In this document: one piece after another, positions 7,067 to 8,798 of the stretch
Position numbering within the stretch: the stretch's first letter is position 1
How the letters are laid out: each line of letters begins with the position of its first letter
Origin: an uncultured Acidobacteriota bacterium
GTDB lineage: Bacteria; Acidobacteriota; Terriglobia; UBA7540
NCBI GenBank assembly: GCA_937900045.1
Contig: CALCEB010000106.1
Location: 1-8,798 of the forward strand
Direction: 5' to 3'
DNA length: 8,798 nucleotides
The notes under the pieces: generated by a model
The model's input: the letters and a program-made list of their open reading frames with translations, nothing else
What the model was told of the DNA's origin: nothing
Databases searched by the model: none
Made by a program: the position numbers and the translations under genes

Positions 7067-7085
7067 GTTGTACCGATCTTGTACC
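7067..7085 (+). repeat. Paired TTGTACC repeat, right copy (possible integrase arm-type site)
   Basis: TTGTACC at 7068-7074 and 7079-7085, arranged GTTGTACC-GAT-CTTGTACC, repeats the unit at 6881-6898 in the same orientation with one extra base in the spacer. It lies 82 bases beyond the tRNA fragment, so the two pairs bracket the putative att core on opposite arms. Confidence 0.5.
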
Positions 7086-7378
7086 CGCCTGATTGCACCG
7101 TAACATGTCTGCCCAGTTTAGCCTTTGAGCTTCGGCTCACGGCAGCGTGAGTCTCCGACAGGGCTGGCTGAACATCTCACTCCCGAGCCCCGACATTACG
7201 CCGCTCCGTTGACTCGGGATTCCTTTTGGAATCCGGATTTTGAGTGGCCGCTCCGAGCAAAACGATTCTGTCCACAGGCAGGCGTTCCAGTGCGGACCTC
7301 GATCGGATCTTCCCCGGCAGCAATTAGCCGAAGTCGTTGTGTTTCAGGGGAATGGCGGGAATCGGAGGGCTAACGTGT

Positions 7379-7443
7379 AGTCATGTATTATGAATATTTG
7401 TCTTGATATGTGAACTTGATCGCGATATACAGAAGTCATGTAT
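7379..7443 (+). repeat. 10-bp direct repeat AGTCATGTAT at the head of the IS1634-type element
   Basis: AGTCATGTAT occurs at 7379-7388 and again at 7434-7443, 55 bases apart. The second copy spans the transposase start codon at 7438. The first copy may lie in or near the left terminal repeat of the insertion sequence, so these could be transposase-binding repeats. The function is a guess. Confidence 0.35.
7403..7431 (+). promoter_or_regulatory. Candidate promoter of the IS1634-type transposase
   Basis: TTGATA (7403-7408) and TATACA (7426-7431) are separated by 17 bases, a good sigma-70-type pair. The predicted start of transcription falls at or next to the ATG at 7438, implying leaderless or near-leaderless expression. 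This fits the lack of a Shine-Dalgarno sequence before that ATG. Confidence 0.45.
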
Positions 7444-8798
7444 ATTGCCACCATCCCCAACCGCAACTCCCCGCCCGCCTTCCTTCTCCGCGAATCCTTC
7501 CGCCACAACGGCAAGGTCAAGAATCGTACCCTCGCCAATCTTTCCCAATGGACCCCGGCCCGCCTCGAAGCCCTCCGGCGCGCCCTGCGCGGAGAGTTCG
7601 ATCATCTCTCCCATCCTGACCCCCCAACTCGGCGCCGGCTTCGGCCTCCTGTTCGTGCTCAAGCGGATGGCTGACGTGCTGGGCATCGGCCCGGCGCTCG
7701 GTCACAGCCGGCTCGCTAAACTGGCCTTGTTCCTGGCTCTGGCCCGCGTCGCCCATCAAGGCTAGCGGTTGTCGGCGGTGCGCTGGGCCGAGGATCAGGC
7801 CGTGGCCGAAGTGCTGGGTCTGGGGCCGTTCGACGAGGACGATTTGTATGCCGCCCTGGATGATCTCGCGGCCCGCCAGGGGGAGATCGAAAAGACCCTG
7901 TATCGCCGCTATCTCGATCATCGGCGGCCAACCGCCGCGGCTGTTTCTCTACGACGTGACCAGCCGCTATCTGGAAGGGGAGCAGAACGAGTTGGGGGCG
8001 TATGGTTACAACCGGGACGGCAAGCGGGGCAAGCTGCAAATCGTCATTGGCCTATTGGCGGACGAGGAAGGCGAGCCGCTGGCCGTGCGGGTGTTTGAGG
8101 GCAACACCAGCGACCCCACCACGGGGGTCGAACAGATCAAGATTTTGCAGGAGCAATTCGGAGTCGAAGAGTTGGTCTTTGTCGGGGATCGGGGCATGGT
8201 GAAGAGCAAAGGGAAGCAGGCGCTGACGGCGGCGGGGATGCGGTATATCACCGCCTTGACCGACCCGCAGATTCGCCGCCTGCTCGGCCCAGGGACCTTG
8301 CCGTTGAACCGGTTCAGCGAGACCGTCTCGGAAGTGGAAGCGGAGCGCGTGCGTTATATCCTGCGCCGGAACCCGGCAGAGGCCGAGCGCGAGCAGCGGC
8401 GCTTCGAAGACAAGCTGACGAAGATCGAGGCCAAGATCGAGGCCCGCAATGAGCAGGTGAGGGAGCACCCCCGCTGCCAGCCGGAAGCGGGACGACGGGC
8501 GATGGAAGCCTGGGTCGAGCGGCACAAGCTGACGGGTTGTGTGGCAATCCAACTCGAAGGGAAGCAGTTGAAGCTGGAGCGGCATGAGGCGGCGATCACC
8601 CGGGCCCTGGAATTGGCGGGCTGCTACGTGGTGACGACCGACGTGGCCCCGACGGCGATGAGCGCCCAACAGGTGCATGACAGCTATAGGGCGCTCGAGA
8701 AGGTGGAGCGTGACTTTCGTACCCTGAAGACGGGGTTGCTGGAAGTACGGCCGGTGGGGGTGAGGAAAGAAAGCCGCACGCGGGGGCACGTCTTCTGC
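7438..8798 (+). pseudogene. IS1634-family (IS4-type DDE) transposase, broken by two frameshifts and an amber codon; runs off the right edge
   Basis: Three forward frames together encode about 453 residues of one transposase. Segment 1 (7438 to about 7620) starts MYIATIPNRNSPP, the typical N-terminus of these proteins. Segment 2 (about 7621-7927) reads QLGAGFGLLFVLKRMADVLG and continues to YRRYLDHR, interrupted by TAG at 7763-7765 within HQG-stop-RLSAVRWAED. Segment 3 (about 7929 to the edge) is uninterrupted and holds the catalytic core: Asp in LFLYDVTS (codon 7953), Asp in VFVGDRGM (8187) and Glu in KVERDFRTLK (8706), with Tyr 8685 and Lys 8727 completing a YREK-like box in which Leu replaces Arg. 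Each frameshift equals one extra C, in the C6 run at 7620-7625 and in the CC at 7928-7929. The amber codon looks like a TCG-to-TAG change. The gene is richer in G+C than the chromosomal genes to the left, consistent with recent arrival. The C-terminus and right IS end lie beyond 8798. Confidence 0.85.

Larger units (their letters stand above)
6985..7437. other. Gene-free stretch between the tRNA fragment and the IS1634-type gene
   Basis: No gene is recognised in these 453 bases. Contents are the second TTGTACC pair (7067-7085), an inverted repeat GGATTCC (7217-7223) and GGAATCC (7228-7234) with a TTTT loop, and near the right end the A+T-richer leader of the IS1634-type element. An 82-codon open frame at 7125-7373 has no recognisable domain or ribosome-binding site and is not called. 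The left boundary of the insertion sequence probably lies about 7370-7400, where base composition changes, but its terminal inverted repeat cannot be confirmed because the right end is outside the window. Confidence 0.4.

Noticed and set aside
7125..7373. Plus-strand 82-codon frame between the tRNA fragment and the IS
   Set aside because: No recognisable domain, no Shine-Dalgarno sequence, and it contains an inverted repeat at 7217-7234. I could not match either strand to a known transposase.
8052..8789. Long minus-strand open frame of 245 codons
   Set aside because: It lies antisense to the conserved catalytic core of the IS1634-type transposase. Its His/Arg/Pro-rich translation has no domain and is a by-product of G+C-rich codon use.

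Overview
The window looks like part of a soil-type, Acidobacteriota-like bacterial chromosome. That placement is inference: it rests on the pairing of an ASPIC/UnbV (CRTAC1-type) FG-GAP protein with a very long TPR protein, a combination common in Acidobacteriota and also found in Planctomycetota and Verrucomicrobiota. No rRNA or other phylogenetic marker is present.

The left two thirds (about 1-6300) is ordinary chromosomal sequence with three intact genes. A plus-strand gene at 173-1990 encodes an exported beta-propeller-type protein with seven calcium-binding-like FG-GAP/VCBS motifs and a C-terminal ASPIC/UnbV domain. It converges on a minus-strand gene (2203-5130) for a 975-residue protein that is almost entirely tandem TPR units (about 26) behind an N-terminal signal sequence. 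Upstream of that, also on the minus strand, is a FadR-type GntR regulator (5523-6266) with no obvious metabolic target in the window.

The right third (about 6330-8798) is mobile-element debris. In order it holds: a short stretch resembling the N-terminus of an ISKra4-type transposase; the last ~60 codons of a tyrosine recombinase whose 5' part is gone; a 46-nt 3' fragment of an initiator tRNA-fMet gene (minus strand, with encoded CCA) that looks like an attachment-site core; paired TTGTACC repeats on both sides of that core, which resemble integrase arm-type sites; about 350 bases with no recognisable gene; and a G+C-richer IS1634-family transposase gene that runs off the right edge. That transposase is broken by two +1 frameshifts and an amber codon, although its visible DDE residues are intact.

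The most interesting signal is the 6720-7090 block. A tRNA fragment flanked on both sides by the same paired repeat, beside an integrase tail, is what an attP-like junction between tandem integrative elements (or a relic of one) would look like. I see no complete new defence or metabolic system in the window.
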